A stretch of 64,000 bases of DNA. Origin: Euborellia annulipes. Its lineage: Eukaryota; Arthropoda; Insecta; Dermaptera; Anisolabididae. Below, in pieces: positions 11,404 through 21,741 of the stretch. The translations under genes were made by a program, and so were the position numbers. Every line of letters starts with the position of its first letter. Position 1 is the stretch's first letter. The stretch spans positions 124,001 to 188,000 of the forward strand of contig JAKCPI010001758.1 in the NCBI GenBank assembly GCA_023213315.1, in the 5' to 3' direction. The notes under the pieces are model-generated. The model worked only from the letters and a program-made list of their open reading frames with translations. It had not been told where the DNA came from and did not search any database.

Positions 11404-12813
11404 CCCATATCTTCCCGACAATAGAAATTTTGAAAAAATATTTTATTTTGTCATCAATTCCACTTAAAAGTAATTCAAATAAGATGATAAATATTAAAAA
11501 TTAGCAGTATGTGTTGTCATTTTGACATAACATGACGTTGCGCTCACGCAACGTTGGGAGTTTCCTGGTAAAAAATAATTTTTTTTTTTTATTTCAATCA
11601 CCTACTTTTCTTTGCTCAAAATGTTAAATATTCATGATTGTATGAAAAAACTGAACAAGATTGATTCTATTACTCATAAAATTTAAAAAAAAATGTGAAT
11701 GAAGGTGAAACTGATATTTTTTGCATATGTAGATCATCTGGATTTTGCAAATTTTGCATCTCGTCTGCGCATTTTCTTCATCGCGGATTATAATATGGAG
11801 AGTTCTGTTCTCTCTTAATGTTCTTATTGAAATTACAAATGTCAGGTTATTTTAGTTTGAGCATAGTTTATTCAAAACTCTACTATATCCTCCACTATTT
11901 CGTCTAAGAAATGTTCAAACAATTGTAAGCGTGTCAAATTCCCAAATTTATTTTTTATTTCTTAGACACATCTGACTTTACAGTTTTTAGGAGTATACCT
12001 GTTAGTTGGGACACACTTCGGCCCCTTTGTTATAGGATACATTTTTTCCTAGTGTGGTTCATCAGAAATTAGTAGTTTCAGGTACTGATATATCTGTTTT
12101 GTCGCCTATACTGGCATAAATTTTATATGTAGCACTATATGTACTGTAATTATTCACCCCCGTCATTGATAATCATAAGTCCATCTTCTATTTCTTCATC
12201 AGTTAGTTTATCTACTTTAGGAGTTATGATGACTACATAAATGGCTTCTTCTCCCTCTAATTCCTCAAAAATAGCTATAATTTTCTCAGCTGTTTGTGTT
12301 TCTTTTTGTAGAAAGACATTTCTATGTTCAATAATTGAAAAATAGAACAAATAATAAAACAATAATAATAATAAAATAAAATACGAAAGTCATAGAAGGA
12401 TATTATAATACGATGTTACTACTAAAAACCGAGCCGGGGAACTCCCAACGTTGCGTCAGCGCAACGGATAAATATATCATTCGCTACTGTGTCATAGGTC
12501 TAATATATTTTAGAAAAAAAATATATGTGTATTCCACATCTATAACATTCTGGAATATGTACATAAAAGTTGAATTAAATATATTTTAGTACTTGAAAAA
12601 AATTATTGAAAAATATTGATAAAAACAGGTGTTCAGTAATTAATTTTTTTTCACGGAGTGTTGCACTTATTTTGAAATGTAAATACATAGAAAGAAAGCT
12701 TATGAATGCCTTTTAATAAATGAATGATGACTTTTGCATAAAAACTTCATTTTGACTGCATTTTATGAAGTTAAACTTGGTGTTGCGTATACGCAACGCC
12801 GGGAAGAAATGGG
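11404..12813 (-). mobile_element. piggyBac-like element, degraded, 1410 bp, TSD TTAA
   Basis: Both ends abut TTAA (11400-11403, 12814-12817) and start CCC: CCCATATCTTCCCGAC at the left and, inverted, CCCATTTCTTCCCGGC at the right. Subterminal palindromes of the form GTTGCG-NNNN-CGCAAC occur three times: 11533-11550, 12449-12468 and 12782-12797. A transposase N-terminal fragment lies inside on the minus strand. CCC ends and TTAA targets are diagnostic of piggyBac. The element is far shorter than autonomous copies (about 2.4 kb), so the catalytic domain is lost. Confidence 0.85.
12150..12362 (-). pseudogene. piggyBac transposase N-terminal remnant
   Basis: The 70-codon frame contains FEELEGEEAIYVVI followed by TPKVDKLTDEEIEDG. 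This matches the acidic N-terminal region of piggyBac/PGBD transposases, where a PPxVDxLTDEExIDD-like motif is usual. The frame ends at 12150 and the rest of the protein, including the DDD catalytic domain, is not recoverable. Its position inside an element with TTAA-flanked CCC ends supports the call. It is not a functional gene. Confidence 0.75.
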
Positions 12814-13637
12814 TTAATGGTCTTTTTATAGTGTCATAACTTCTTAAATTATATCACATAAAGATTGTTTATCAGCATTATATATATATTTTTTTTTAAC
12901 TATAAATCTAATTTACAGGTAGAATTGAAATTTTTTTAATAGACATATTTATTTGTTAAAAGAAAAATTTAGTTTTTTTTTATATTAAATTCAGAGTGTA
13001 AGATGAATTTCTCTTTTTCTCGTTGCTTTATTACAGAGGTATTTGTAGTTTTAAAATGAAAACTAAACCAAATCAGACACAACAGATTGAGGGTTAGAAA
13101 AAAGCTTATGGCAAATATTTCTAAATTTCTGGCAATATTTATTTAATAAATTTTATAAAATACATATATTTTCATATATAAATATATAAACAAAGAACTT
13201 TTCTAATAAATTATATTAAATGCGCCAAAAACTTTGGTAATATTTTACTTATAAATTTAGGTAAATATGATTTATTTATTATGCATATTAATTTCAAAAA
13301 ACAAGACAAGTTATCAATACAAAACCAGTTACTGTTAATACTCGTAATTTTCTAAGTTTTTATAAAAATTCCATTTGTTTCGGTTATTCCAGTTTCCATC
13401 CGGGAAAAAAATTTCAAGAGTTAAAATTTAAGGCGAAAGCGCTAGGCGAAAAAGCTATTTTAAGACATTTCCGTCGGCCAAGCATTATGGTTGCCTAAGC
13501 TCAAGGCTCCACATTCTCTAGCACAGCTCTGGAATTTGATTGAAATGTTAGCCTTAGCCCTGGCTTGAATCATCTATAAAAGAAATAAACTCAGCTGTCC
13601 GGTTTATTTAAAATCTTCAAACAAAAAAAATTTCGTT
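12814..13637. other. AT-rich spacer, nothing recognised
   Basis: Low-complexity AT-rich DNA. No repeat family or coding signal recognised. Confidence 0.4.
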
Positions 13638-13725
13638 TTTTACTCTCTCTTACTTATATATGTAATATATAGTAAGAAACTATTGTGATCATGTCAAAAA
13701 TTCGAGGTCGATATTTTTTTGTTTT
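13638..13725 (+). mobile_element. HINE 5' end fragment
   Basis: TACTCTCTCTTACTTATATA is followed by CATGTCAAAAATTCGAGGTC. The body is missing after a T-run. Confidence 0.65.
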
Positions 13726-14118
13726 TTTTTTTTTCATTTAATTTATTTGAAATTAATATCCTTTCGAATTATTTAGAAAAATATTATCTTCCCTTCTATT
13801 ATATGGTATATTAATTTATAGTAAAAACTTCAAAATGGCAAAATAAGCTGGAATTTACTAGAGTGAAAGAAATACAATATCATAATTGAAAAAGATGACC
13901 CCCGCAGGGGTATGATTTATATGCTTGTTTTGGATGGGTGGCAGCCAGGTTGGAACAAAGGAAAGAAAGGAAATAAATACTTGGTTCCTTTGCTATCTAG
14001 CCTATTGTTAAAACTGTGTTGACATTTCTTCACAACTTCCTTAGACTTTTTGTTTTCTTAGATTTATTCATATATTATCAGAAGAGGTCATTAAAAAAAA
14101 ATACCGTATGAGTGGGTG

Positions 14119-14363
14119 ATTATTATTATTATTATTTGAAATTCCTATCGGGATCCCCGTTTATTTACCCTAGGTGCTTTCGTGCACGAAGACACACACC
14201 TCATACCCAACCGGCCTCTGGCCGTAGCCATCTACCGGCACCCCGTGAAGTTACATTATTTCCTATCTCTAACTCCTCTTCCTGCTTTCTAGTTAGTGAA
14301 CTAACCCGATTGCCTAGGCACAAGAAGCTAATGTCTTCTCTCTGAGCCACTTGTCACGGGCAA
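14119..14363 (-). mobile_element. SINE S2, tRNA-derived, (AAT)n tail
   Basis: On the minus strand the head contains an A-box-like GTGGCTCAGAGAGAAG and GGGTTAGTTCACTAAC as a weak B box. It continues through a GC-rich body and ends in an AAT repeat (14119-14136 on the plus strand). It is the only copy of this family seen here. Target duplications could not be defined. Confidence 0.6.
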
Positions 14364-14463
14364 CTAAAATTATTGGCATGCAAGAACATATTTAGATTGA
14401 GGGCCCGTGAAGTTGTGAAAGTGAAGAAAAGGCTGTTTTTTCTCTCTCCTTGTCTACATAATC

Positions 14464-14700
14464 TGCTAGCTCAGGGGCCCACATCTTGAGGGTACACTGG
14501 ATGGCAACCACGAGCTGCCCAAGCTGGGGCAGACATTCCTTCTTTTCTTTATATTTCTGTTTCTTCCTTCTATATTTTCAACAGTCATCAGACCGTGTGA
14601 TGGGCTGGCCTGTTTTATCCTTTCCAGTCGCAAAGGGGAATGAAGGGAAAGAGTTAGGTTCGCCGACCCCGCACCGCGAGAATAAGACGTGGATAGATCT
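14464..14700 (+). mobile_element. SINE S1
   Basis: Shows GCTCAGGGGCCCACATCTTG, CCACGAGCTGCCCAAGCTGG, CATCAGACCGTGTGATGG and GCCGACCCCGCACCGCGAGA, as in the other S1 copies. It is more diverged and lacks an intact GAA tail and visible duplications, so it is likely older. Confidence 0.75.
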
Positions 14701-15165
14701 ACCTAATTTGCAATTCTCAGCTGTAAACATTTACTAAATTCTTTAGTTATACCCAAGATTTGACAGATACACCACGAAATTTTTTAATCATGAAAAGAAA
14801 AGTGTTAAAACAAGTTTAAACAATAATTCATTTGGAACAATTATATAATAAAAGACTTTATAATAATGAAATGATCATTGTAAAATTATGAAAATAAAAA
14901 GGTTTTCTTTGTCGTGGCTATTACATAATTTCATTGCTCCATTTCCGTTTGCCGAGAAAGGAGAGGGGGTCACAATACAAGAACTAAACATGCCGCTTGT
15001 CAGCGTATTGTGTACAAAGTTCATTCAGTTTGAGACAAAAGCCCTATTTTATTTCGCCACGGCAAAACTTCCATTCAATAAGTTGGTTTTTTTTTTTTTT
15101 TTTTTAAATATTCGTCTGAATAAAAGCTATTTGCATTGGAGAAAAATATTTAAATAAATAAAAAT
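14701..15165. other. Unique AT-rich segment with T-run
   Basis: Contains an 89-codon plus-strand frame (14888-15157) that runs through a T-run and matches no known family. It is considered non-coding. Confidence 0.3.
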
Positions 15166-15177
15166 GGGCAACTAATA

Positions 15178-15180
<3 letters not shown>

Positions 15181-15208
<28 letters not shown>

Positions 15209-15466
15209 GTAAAAAAAACATTCACACTTTTTTCTCATTCACACTCACACTCACACACACATTCACACAGTCTTTTCGGCAACTTAGGCCATTTAAGACT
15301 TTGACGATAACCGTTGTAAGTATAATATATATATTGTGGGGTCAGGCATTTCTATTTAAGCCATCTGGTGTCCAAATGGCTTAAATAAAATCATCGGACT
15401 GCCTGGGTCCGAACCCGCGACGTTTGGTATAGGAGGTAGGCACGCTACCTACTACGCCAAACTCGG
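15181..15466 (-). mobile_element. SINE-B, full-length, tRNA-derived, 13-14 bp TSD
   Basis: On the minus strand a tRNA-like head (TTTGGCGTAGTAGGTAGCG as A box, GCGGGTTCGGACCC as B box) is followed by TTTTATTTAAGCCATTTGG. Then come the 3' module GCCTAAGTTGCCGAAAAGAC, a GTGTGAGTGTGAATGAG simple-repeat tail and a long A-run. Duplications gggcaactaataag / gggcaactaacaag flank it (15166-15179, 15467-15480). Confidence 0.85.
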
Positions 15467-15482
15467 GGGCAACTAACAAGTT

Positions 15483-15944
15483 AAAAAAAAAAAAAAAATT
15501 TCCCTCTGATAACAAGCACAACAATCAATCAACAATTTTATCTGCTAAAATAAAATTAAAATTCTTATTTTCCTGATATCTTTTTATTAATTAATACACA
15601 TCATGTTTAATTCGATGTAAGCTTTTTTTCAAAAAGCCTCTGTCTGACCTTTAGAGTTCTTTTACTTTTATTCTTTAAAAAAAATCTCATTTCATTTATT
15701 CATTCTCCGATTAAAAATTTATATAAGAAAAATTCAAGTATGGCTCTCTCATAAAGACTACAAGTGTATTTATAGATATTTTTTTTATATTTGGATTATA
15801 GGCCAATATATTTTTTTTTCGCTTAAAAACACGCACCTGAGAATTTCTTATCTTTAATAGTTTGTTAACTTACCAATCAATTTAGCTTTTCCATTATTTT
15901 TTATTACTTTTTATTTTTTAATATAGGTATATAAATTATTTTAT
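15483..15944. other. AT-rich spacer
   Basis: Featureless AT-rich sequence with T-runs. Confidence 0.4.
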
Positions 15945-16260
15945 TCATGTCAAAAATTCGATGTCGAGATTGATGCATAGAGCTATCCCCCCCCCCCCCT
16001 GAGTCGAAAATAGTGGGTCCAGTGCGTCTGTGTGTCTACAAAATATCTCAAGACCAAAAAGAGCTAGTAGGTTGAAATTTTTTATTTAAATTAGGCACCC
16101 CCCTGGCACGTAACACTAAATTTTTGAACAGAATTGGCCTAAAGGGATTAGTATTTTACTGATGTACTTTTTTTTAGTATTTTTTCGTTTAGTATTTTTT
16201 CGATCGCTCTACGATTTTGATTAAAATACAAAGCAATTAATTTTTAAGTGCTCTTTACTA
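15945..16260 (+). mobile_element. HINE copy, partial
   Basis: CATGTCAAAAATTCGATGTC, GTGTCTACAAAATATCTC, GGCACCCCCCTGG and GATTTTGATTAAAATAC follow in family order. The 5' hairpin and 3' hairpin are missing, and a C-run (15988-16001) replaces part of the 5' region. Confidence 0.7.
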
Positions 16261-16631
16261 TATAAATAAATAATAGTTTTTGCTTCTTATTGTTTTTTGT
16301 TTCTGTTTATGTAGAACTACAAAGAGAAGAGAAAAAAGATGACAAGATAAGAGGGAATTCGATATATTAATAATATTTTCATCGTTTTTCGATGGATGTG
16401 CAGTCAACTAGATTTTTTTTAAAGATAATAAATTATAAATGATGAGACGGCTTATTTAGATATTTTTTTAAATTTAAAATAACATTATCTATGATATATC
16501 AGACATTTTCCTTCTCTTCAGTAGGAACTTGAGACAGTTTTTATTTGTTTCTTCGAACCAAATATGATTCGTAATTTTTCTTCACTCCCTAAACCCTTTT
16601 TCTTCTGTAAGAGATAAATATTTAATTTTTA

Positions 16632-17434
16632 CTTTCTCTTATTTATGTATATATGTAATATATATATAGAGAGAAAGTATTGGATTCATGTAAAAAATTC
16701 GATGTCGAGATTTTGATGGATCTTCACGTTTTGAGGTCCCCTGAATCCAAAAAAGTGGTTTTCGCGATATGGTCTGTCTGTGTGTGTGTGTTCAATTTTA
16801 AGCATGAAGGAATTGAGCTACGAGGTTGAAATTTTATATTTAAGTTAAACACCGCCCGGGACCGGAAAAATAAGCTTTTAATCAAAATCGGCCAAAGAGT
16901 ACTAGTACTTTACTGAGGTACTTTTTCAGTTTTTTCGATTTTCTCAAAATTTGCTCCAACGATTTTTTTTTAAATTCAAAAATCAATTAATTTTTAGATT
17001 GTCTTTTAAAAAAAAAATTTACATCTGAATTCAGGGGGGTATATAGAAATTTTTTTCGGGGGGGGCCCGAACTCAAAAATTTTTCTGAGGAAAATTTTTT
17101 TTTAAGAAACTACATTTTTTTCACAAGAAATTTTTGGCGGAACATTTGTTCTTTTGCGGAACCAAAGTTTTCCATCCTGCGGAAAAATTTTTTGCGCTGA
17201 TGTCTGTATATCCCTATATATGTATAGGTTTTTGGAAAATTTCGGGGGGGGCCGGCCCCCCGGCCCCCCTTATATACGCCCCTGTCTGAATTCATATGTT
17301 CCGTACTGTCGGGAACTAAATATATGTCGACACAAAAAATCTGGTGTGACAAGCACAGAACATAACTTTCGATTACCGAAGGTAAGAGAAAGTTGTGTGC
17401 AGTGCGCCAGTCACACAAGATTTTTTTTTAAATT
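16632..17434 (+). mobile_element. HINE copy, nearly full, split by a hAT MITE
   Basis: The 5' hairpin (TTACTTTCTCTTATTTATG ... GAGAGAAAGTATTGG), the GTCTGTCTGTG core, CTCCAACGATTTTTTTT and the 3' hairpin (AATCTGGTGTGACAAGC ... GTGCGCCAGTCACACAAG) are all present. The hAT MITE at 17032-17284 sits just before the 3' end. Confidence 0.85.
17032..17284. mobile_element. hAT MITE, 253 bp, TSD TCTGAATT
   Basis: Ends CAGGGGGGTATATAGAAA and, inverted, CAGGGGCGTATATAAGGG. Perfect 8-bp duplications TCTGAATT lie at 17024-17031 and 17285-17292. CAG-starting ends and 8-bp duplications define hAT. The interior is rich in G/C runs and GCGGAAC/AAAATTTTT units shared with 24050-24365. Confidence 0.85.
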
Positions 17435-18238
17435 TACTGGAAACTTTTGTAACTTTGTTTGTTCTTGTTTAAGTAAGACTGAAGAGAATCCGATTAAATA
17501 AACAATCGGCTGTTCGTGGGATAAGTCTACTCTGATGGTTGTGAAATTATACTATAGGCCTACTATATAGACGATTGCATCAGTTTTGCCCCGAGGCCTT
17601 CAGCCTCCTGGTACCTTCTCGGGCTTGCTATATAAATAAAAATAAAAACAAACTCTAATGGTGTTGTACGTGTAAACTGTAGATTTTTTTTGCTAGATTT
17701 AGAAATGGTCTATAGTAATACACACTTAATAGAGCTGTCTACTTAGACTTAACTGTAGGTCCACTTTAAGGTGCTCTAGCTAGAGCTAAAATAACTAGAG
17801 TGTACACAAACAATTAATTTGTTTAGCTAGAGTAAATACACTGCGCGTCAATAAAAATATAAATTTTTGTATCTGTTTTAATCTATCTTAATGGTACTCT
17901 AATTTTTTCAACATTTGATATGTAATATTTCAAACATTTCTAAGTAAAAACACAATTCTATATCATTTTAATAAATACGTAATTACAATTAAAAAAGAAA
18001 AGAAGACAAAAATGTCGACATTTTTTTATTAAAGTCAAATTTTTAATATTTTAAAATATCTTTCTATTTCAGTTTTTCTCTGTCTATTTTATTGGAAATC
18101 CTTATAAAAAGAAAATTTTTAATTAATATCCAATGAAACATATCGAAATTATGTTGATTTGATCTACAAATTTAAAACGATATTTTTGTCTTTGTTTTAT
18201 TGAAATTGTAATTATTTATTAAAATTATATGGATATGT
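17435..18238. other. AT-rich spacer, nothing recognised
   Basis: Unique low-GC sequence. No coding or repeat assignment. Confidence 0.4.
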
Positions 18239-18246
18239 GTTAAATA

Positions 18247-18717
18247 CAGGGACGGATTAAAGGAGGGGGGAGGCGAGCGCCCCCTCCGAGAAAAAATTGA
18301 AAAAGTTTTAAAAACTAGTCATATAAAGAAATTATTATTTTTTGTCTGGCACAAAAAGGCAGGTGGTGCCAAAAAATCATTATAATAAAAATATTTTTTG
18401 TCTAATATATATTTATACATTTATTTTAAATTATCAATTTTAAGTCTCAAATCACCTTAACGGTGCTAGTATTTGAAGGTATTATTTAAAAAATTTTCAT
18501 CCCCCAGAGAGGCCTTCCTGTAAATTGAATCTTCCAACCAACCGCCCCCACCGATTCGCATCCTGTCCCATGCGACACAAATTTATTTAAATTGAATTGG
18601 CTACCAATCAATTTAAATAAATAGGGACGGGTTCTAAATTGCCTCCCATGCCGAAAAAACCTAAAAAAAAAAAAAAAAAACCGCCCCCACCCTCATAATT
18701 GTATTAATCCGTCCCTG
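18247..18717. mobile_element. hAT MITE, 471 bp, TSD GTTAAATA, with nested SINE
   Basis: Ends CAGGGACGGATTAAAGG and, inverted, CAGGGACGGATTAATACA. Perfect 8-bp duplications GTTAAATA lie at 18239-18246 and 18718-18725. A SINE-A copy (18553-18680) is inserted in it. Confidence 0.88.
18553..18680 (+). mobile_element. SINE-A, 5'-truncated, 11-bp TSD
   Basis: Begins at the B-box region (GATTCGCATCCTGTCCCATG), continues through the body to the 3' module GATGCCGAAAAA-like sequence (CATGCCGAAAAAACC) and an A-run. It is flanked by ccgcccccacc at 18542-18552 and 18681-18691. Confidence 0.8.
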
Positions 18718-18751
18718 GTTAAATATATTTAGAAATGTATATAATATTTCA

Positions 18752-18788
18752 TCTATACTTCTATCTTTTAATAATATAAAAGACAATC

Positions 18789-18825
<37 letters not shown>

Positions 18826-20290
18826 AACGCATAGACTCCGAAACTACTGGACCGATTTTCATGGAGTTTTTTTTAATGGGTAGGGAATTTTCCGGGGGTG
18901 GTTTTAGGCTATCATTATATCGAATTAGGGGTAGGGAACCCCCCTTTTTGGGGGTTATCAATTACCCCATAGCAAAGCATTGGAAAACAGGATCTAACTC
19001 GCTTTATGAAAAATATATTTATCAAATCTTTAAAATGAAAAATAAAAACTCTTCCTCCCCCCTAACAATTCGACATTTGAAAAGATTTTTCCGATCTGCG
19101 CCCCCCCCCCCCCCTAAAATTTTATTTTTTTAATTTTTCATTCGATTTTAATAAAATTTAAAATGTGGCTTTCTTAGGGTGTAAATAATTGAAAAATGGT
19201 ATTTTAGACCTCAGAAAGTCCAATCACCCCCCTGACCCCCCTAAAATTTATTTTTCATTCGATTTTAATAAAATTTAAAATGACGCTTTCTTAGGGTGTA
19301 AATAATTGAAAAATGGTATTTTAGACATCAGAAAGTTCAATCACCCCCCTGACCCCCCCTGAAATTTATTTTTCATTCGATTTTAATAAAATTTAAAATG
19401 ACGCTTTCTTAGGGTGTAAATAATTGAAAAATGGTATTTTAGACATCAGAAAGTTCAATCACCCCCCTGACCCCCCCCTGAAATTTATTTTTCATTCGAT
19501 TTTAATAAAATTTAAAATGTTGCTTTCTTAGGGTGTAAATAATTGAAAAATGGTATTTTAGACATCAGAAAGTTCAATCACCCCCCTGACCCCCCCCTGA
19601 AATTTATTTTTCATTCGATTTTAATAAAATTTAAAATGACGCTTTCTTAGGGTGTAAATAATTGAAAAATGGTATTTTAGACATCAGAAAGTTCAATCAC
19701 CCCCCTGACCCCCCCCTGAAATTTATTTTTCATTCGATTTTAATAAAATTTAAAATGACGCTTTCTTAGGGTGTAAATAATTGAAAAATGGTATTTTAGA
19801 CATCAGAAAGTTCAAACACCCCCCTGACCCCCCCCCCCCCGAAATTTATTTTTCATTCGTTTTTAATAAAATTTAAAATTACGCTTCCTTAGGGTGTAAA
19901 TAATTGAAAAATCGTATTTTAGACATCAGAAAGTTCAATCACCCCCTGACCCCCCCCTGAAATTTATTTTTCATTCGATTTTAATAAAATTTAAAATGAC
20001 GCTTTCTTAGGGTGTAAATAATTGAAAAATGGTATTTTAGACATCAGAAAGTTCAAACACCCCCCTGACCCCCCCCCCCTGAAATTTATTTTTCATTCGT
20101 TTTTAATAAAATTTAAAATTACGCTTCCTTAGGGTGTAAATAATTGAAAAATATTTAAAATAAAAAATAAAAACTCTTTTTCATAATTAATTAAAATACA
20201 TTTATCTGGACAACTCTTAGTCATATCCCGAGACGCCGCCCGCCAGGGCTAGCGGGGTAGGGTTGCCGAAGGCAACCCTACCGCAGCTAG
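18752..20290 (+). mobile_element. Non-autonomous Helitron, 1539 bp, with internal minisatellite
   Basis: The 5' end is TCTATACTTCTATC preceded by A. A GTCT microsatellite (18791-18824) and ACTCCGAAACTACTGGACCG follow, as in many animal Helitrons. The 3' end is a hairpin (GGTAGGGTTGCC-GAA-GGCAACCCTACC, 20256-20282) followed by CTAG (20287-20290) before host T. This is the canonical TC...hairpin-CTRR layout with A/T insertion. No Rep/helicase frame is present. The middle is a tandem array. Confidence 0.85.
19117..20155 (+). repeat. Tandem minisatellite, about nine units of roughly 120 bp
   Basis: Each unit carries a C-run (CACCCCCCTGACCCCCC), TTTTTCATTCGATTTTAATA, GCTTTCTTAGGGTGTAAAT and ATTTTAGACATCAGAAAGTT. 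Units differ by few substitutions (GACG/TTGC/TTACG before CTT) and by C-run length, so amplification was recent. The array lies wholly within the Helitron. Confidence 0.9.
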
Positions 20291-20496
20291 TATTAAATAA
20301 ATTACAGTATATTAGTCAGATTAAAAAAGATCATATATTTATCACGAATGTGTAGAAATATAATTATCTATTATTTCCGTAAGTGAGATTTATTTCTTTT
20401 TTTTTAAGGACAAAGCAAAAAATTTTGACGATTAGTGTCGGACAATTATATAGATAGATAGATGTGTAGAAATGAGAACCGAGCATTAATAAGTAC
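20291..20496 (-). other. Intron 3' of the alkaline phosphatase exon
   Basis: This AT-rich sequence follows the donor site on the minus strand. It includes a short GATA run (20451-20462). The next phosphatase exon, which should carry the catalytic serine (DSAGTA-type motif), is not seen anywhere at lower coordinates. A Helitron (18752-20290) sits inside or just beyond this intron. Confidence 0.45.
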
Positions 20497-20750
20497 CTTA
20501 GCAAGGGCGACAGCAGGAAACTTATCCCATGCTAGTTGGGCATCTTCTCCATGTCGCCCCTGGCGTTGGCCTCGTAAGATTCTGGCAGCTGTAGCTGTAG
20601 CTACACCCAATCCATCACCAACAAGTACAATTACATTCCTAGCAGAAAGCGCGGAACGCGGTGTCGAACCTCCGGGTAACGAACCCGTCACGTGTTGTTG
20701 AAGGCGACGACGCAAAGCTGATCGCGCTGCTTCGTACCAATATTCCTTAT
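20497..20750 (-). CDS. Alkaline phosphatase, internal exon near the N-terminus
   Basis: This 254-base exon encodes 84 complete codons after two bases of a split codon. It matches the start of the metazoan alkaline phosphatase catalytic domain: KEYWYEAARSALRRRL (exon residues 1-16) is the usual N-terminal helix, NVIVLVGDGLGVATATAAR (residues 38-56) is the first strand with the family's metal-binding Asp (residue 45), and WDKFPAVALAK (74-84) ends it. The enzyme hydrolyses phosphate monoesters, normally secreted or GPI-anchored. On the minus strand the acceptor is a T-rich tract plus gcag (20754-20751) and the donor is AAG|gtactt at 20497/20496, so the exon enters in phase 1 and leaves in phase 0. 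The exon is far more GC- and CpG-rich than its flanks. The usual GDGMG is GDGLG here, and residues 61-70 (QRQGRHGEDA) look like a local expansion. Signal peptide, catalytic-serine and later exons were not found in the window, so introns must be long. Family assignment is secure; whether the gene is intact is unknown. Confidence 0.88.
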
Positions 20751-21188
20751 CTGCAAAAAAAATCAACAAAAAACTAATTTTAGTTCGTCAATTTAAAAAA
20801 AAAAAACTATAAACATTTTACTGGCCTGGTTTGAGTAGGAATGTTTAATAGTTCAAAATTGCACCAACTCGAGGTCGAAAGGGTTGGAGTTTTTAATAAA
20901 TCCAGAGAGTGTGGGACCTGATCCCAGGCAATCTGATGATGACAATATACCTTTTTTAAATTGAAACAAATTTTTGTCACTTGGATAGGAAAGCGAACCC
21001 TTTGTGTAAGCAACCACAAGAGGAGAAATCTTTATAATTCCAGTATAATAACTATTAATTTTTTTTTTTTTTTTTTTTTTTTCAAATGATTTTAGCTACC
21101 AGTTAAATCGTCGGGGCTAAATACCATCAGAAGCCAATCACGATGTGCTTTCTATAGCTTTCTGATTTAGACGTCCATTTATTCTTAT
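20751..21188 (-). other. Intron or upstream sequence of the alkaline phosphatase gene
   Basis: The polypyrimidine tract and acceptor of the exon lie at 20751-20770. Beyond that are a non-repetitive stretch of moderate GC (20820-21020) and a T-run (21059-21082). No upstream coding exon or signal peptide could be recognised. Confidence 0.4.
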
Positions 21189-21741
21189 TACTTTCTCTTA
21201 TCTCTATAGAGAAATTATTGGATTCATGTCAAAAATTCGATGTCGAGATTTTGACGGCTATACACGTTTTGAGGTCCCCGAAATCCAAAAAAGTGGTTTT
21301 CTCAATATGTTCTGTCTGTGTGTCTGTGAACAAAATAACTCAAGAACTAACAGAGCTAGGATGTTGATATTTTATATTTAAACTAGGCACTCCCATGGGA
21401 CGTGACACAAAGCTTTTGAACAAAATCAGTCAAAGAATACTAGTACTTTACTGATGTACTTTTTCAGTTTTTTTCGATTTTCTCAAAATTCGCTCCAACG
21501 ATTTTGATTAAAATTCAAATATTCTCATTTGCCATTTAAACTTCTGAAGACCACTTTACTCTTGTACTCCATAGAAAAGATAGAAGAAATGGTTGCCATG
21601 GTAACAAAATATAAATATTTTCCCATACTTCAAAATTTTACACCTTGAAAATCGAATGTACCCTACTGTTGGAAACTAAATACATGTCGACACAAAAAAT
21701 CTGCTGTGACAAGCGCACAGTCACACCAGATATTTTTTTAA
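21189..21741 (+). mobile_element. HINE copy, nearly full-length
   Basis: From TTACTTTCTCTTATCTCTAT through CATGTCAAAAATTCGATGTC, GTCTGTGTGTCTGTG, GTACTAG-like AATACTAGTACTTTACTG and GGTTGCCATGGTAAC to AATCTGCTGTGACAAGCGCA and GTCACACCAGAT. The 3' hairpin lacks its inner GGTAAGAGAAAGT part. It lies upstream of the alkaline phosphatase exon. Confidence 0.85.

Noticed and set aside
17110..17501. Overlapping 100-115 codon frames on both strands
   Set aside because: They cover a hAT MITE and a HINE 3' hairpin. Open frames arise from repeat sequence.
19117..20155. CRISPR-like array
   Set aside because: The 120-bp units are contiguous without unique spacers, lie inside a Helitron, and the DNA is eukaryotic.
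20462..20701. Plus-strand reading frame over the phosphatase exon
   Set aside because: It is the antisense shadow of the GC-rich exon. Only the minus frame matches a protein family and has splice sites.
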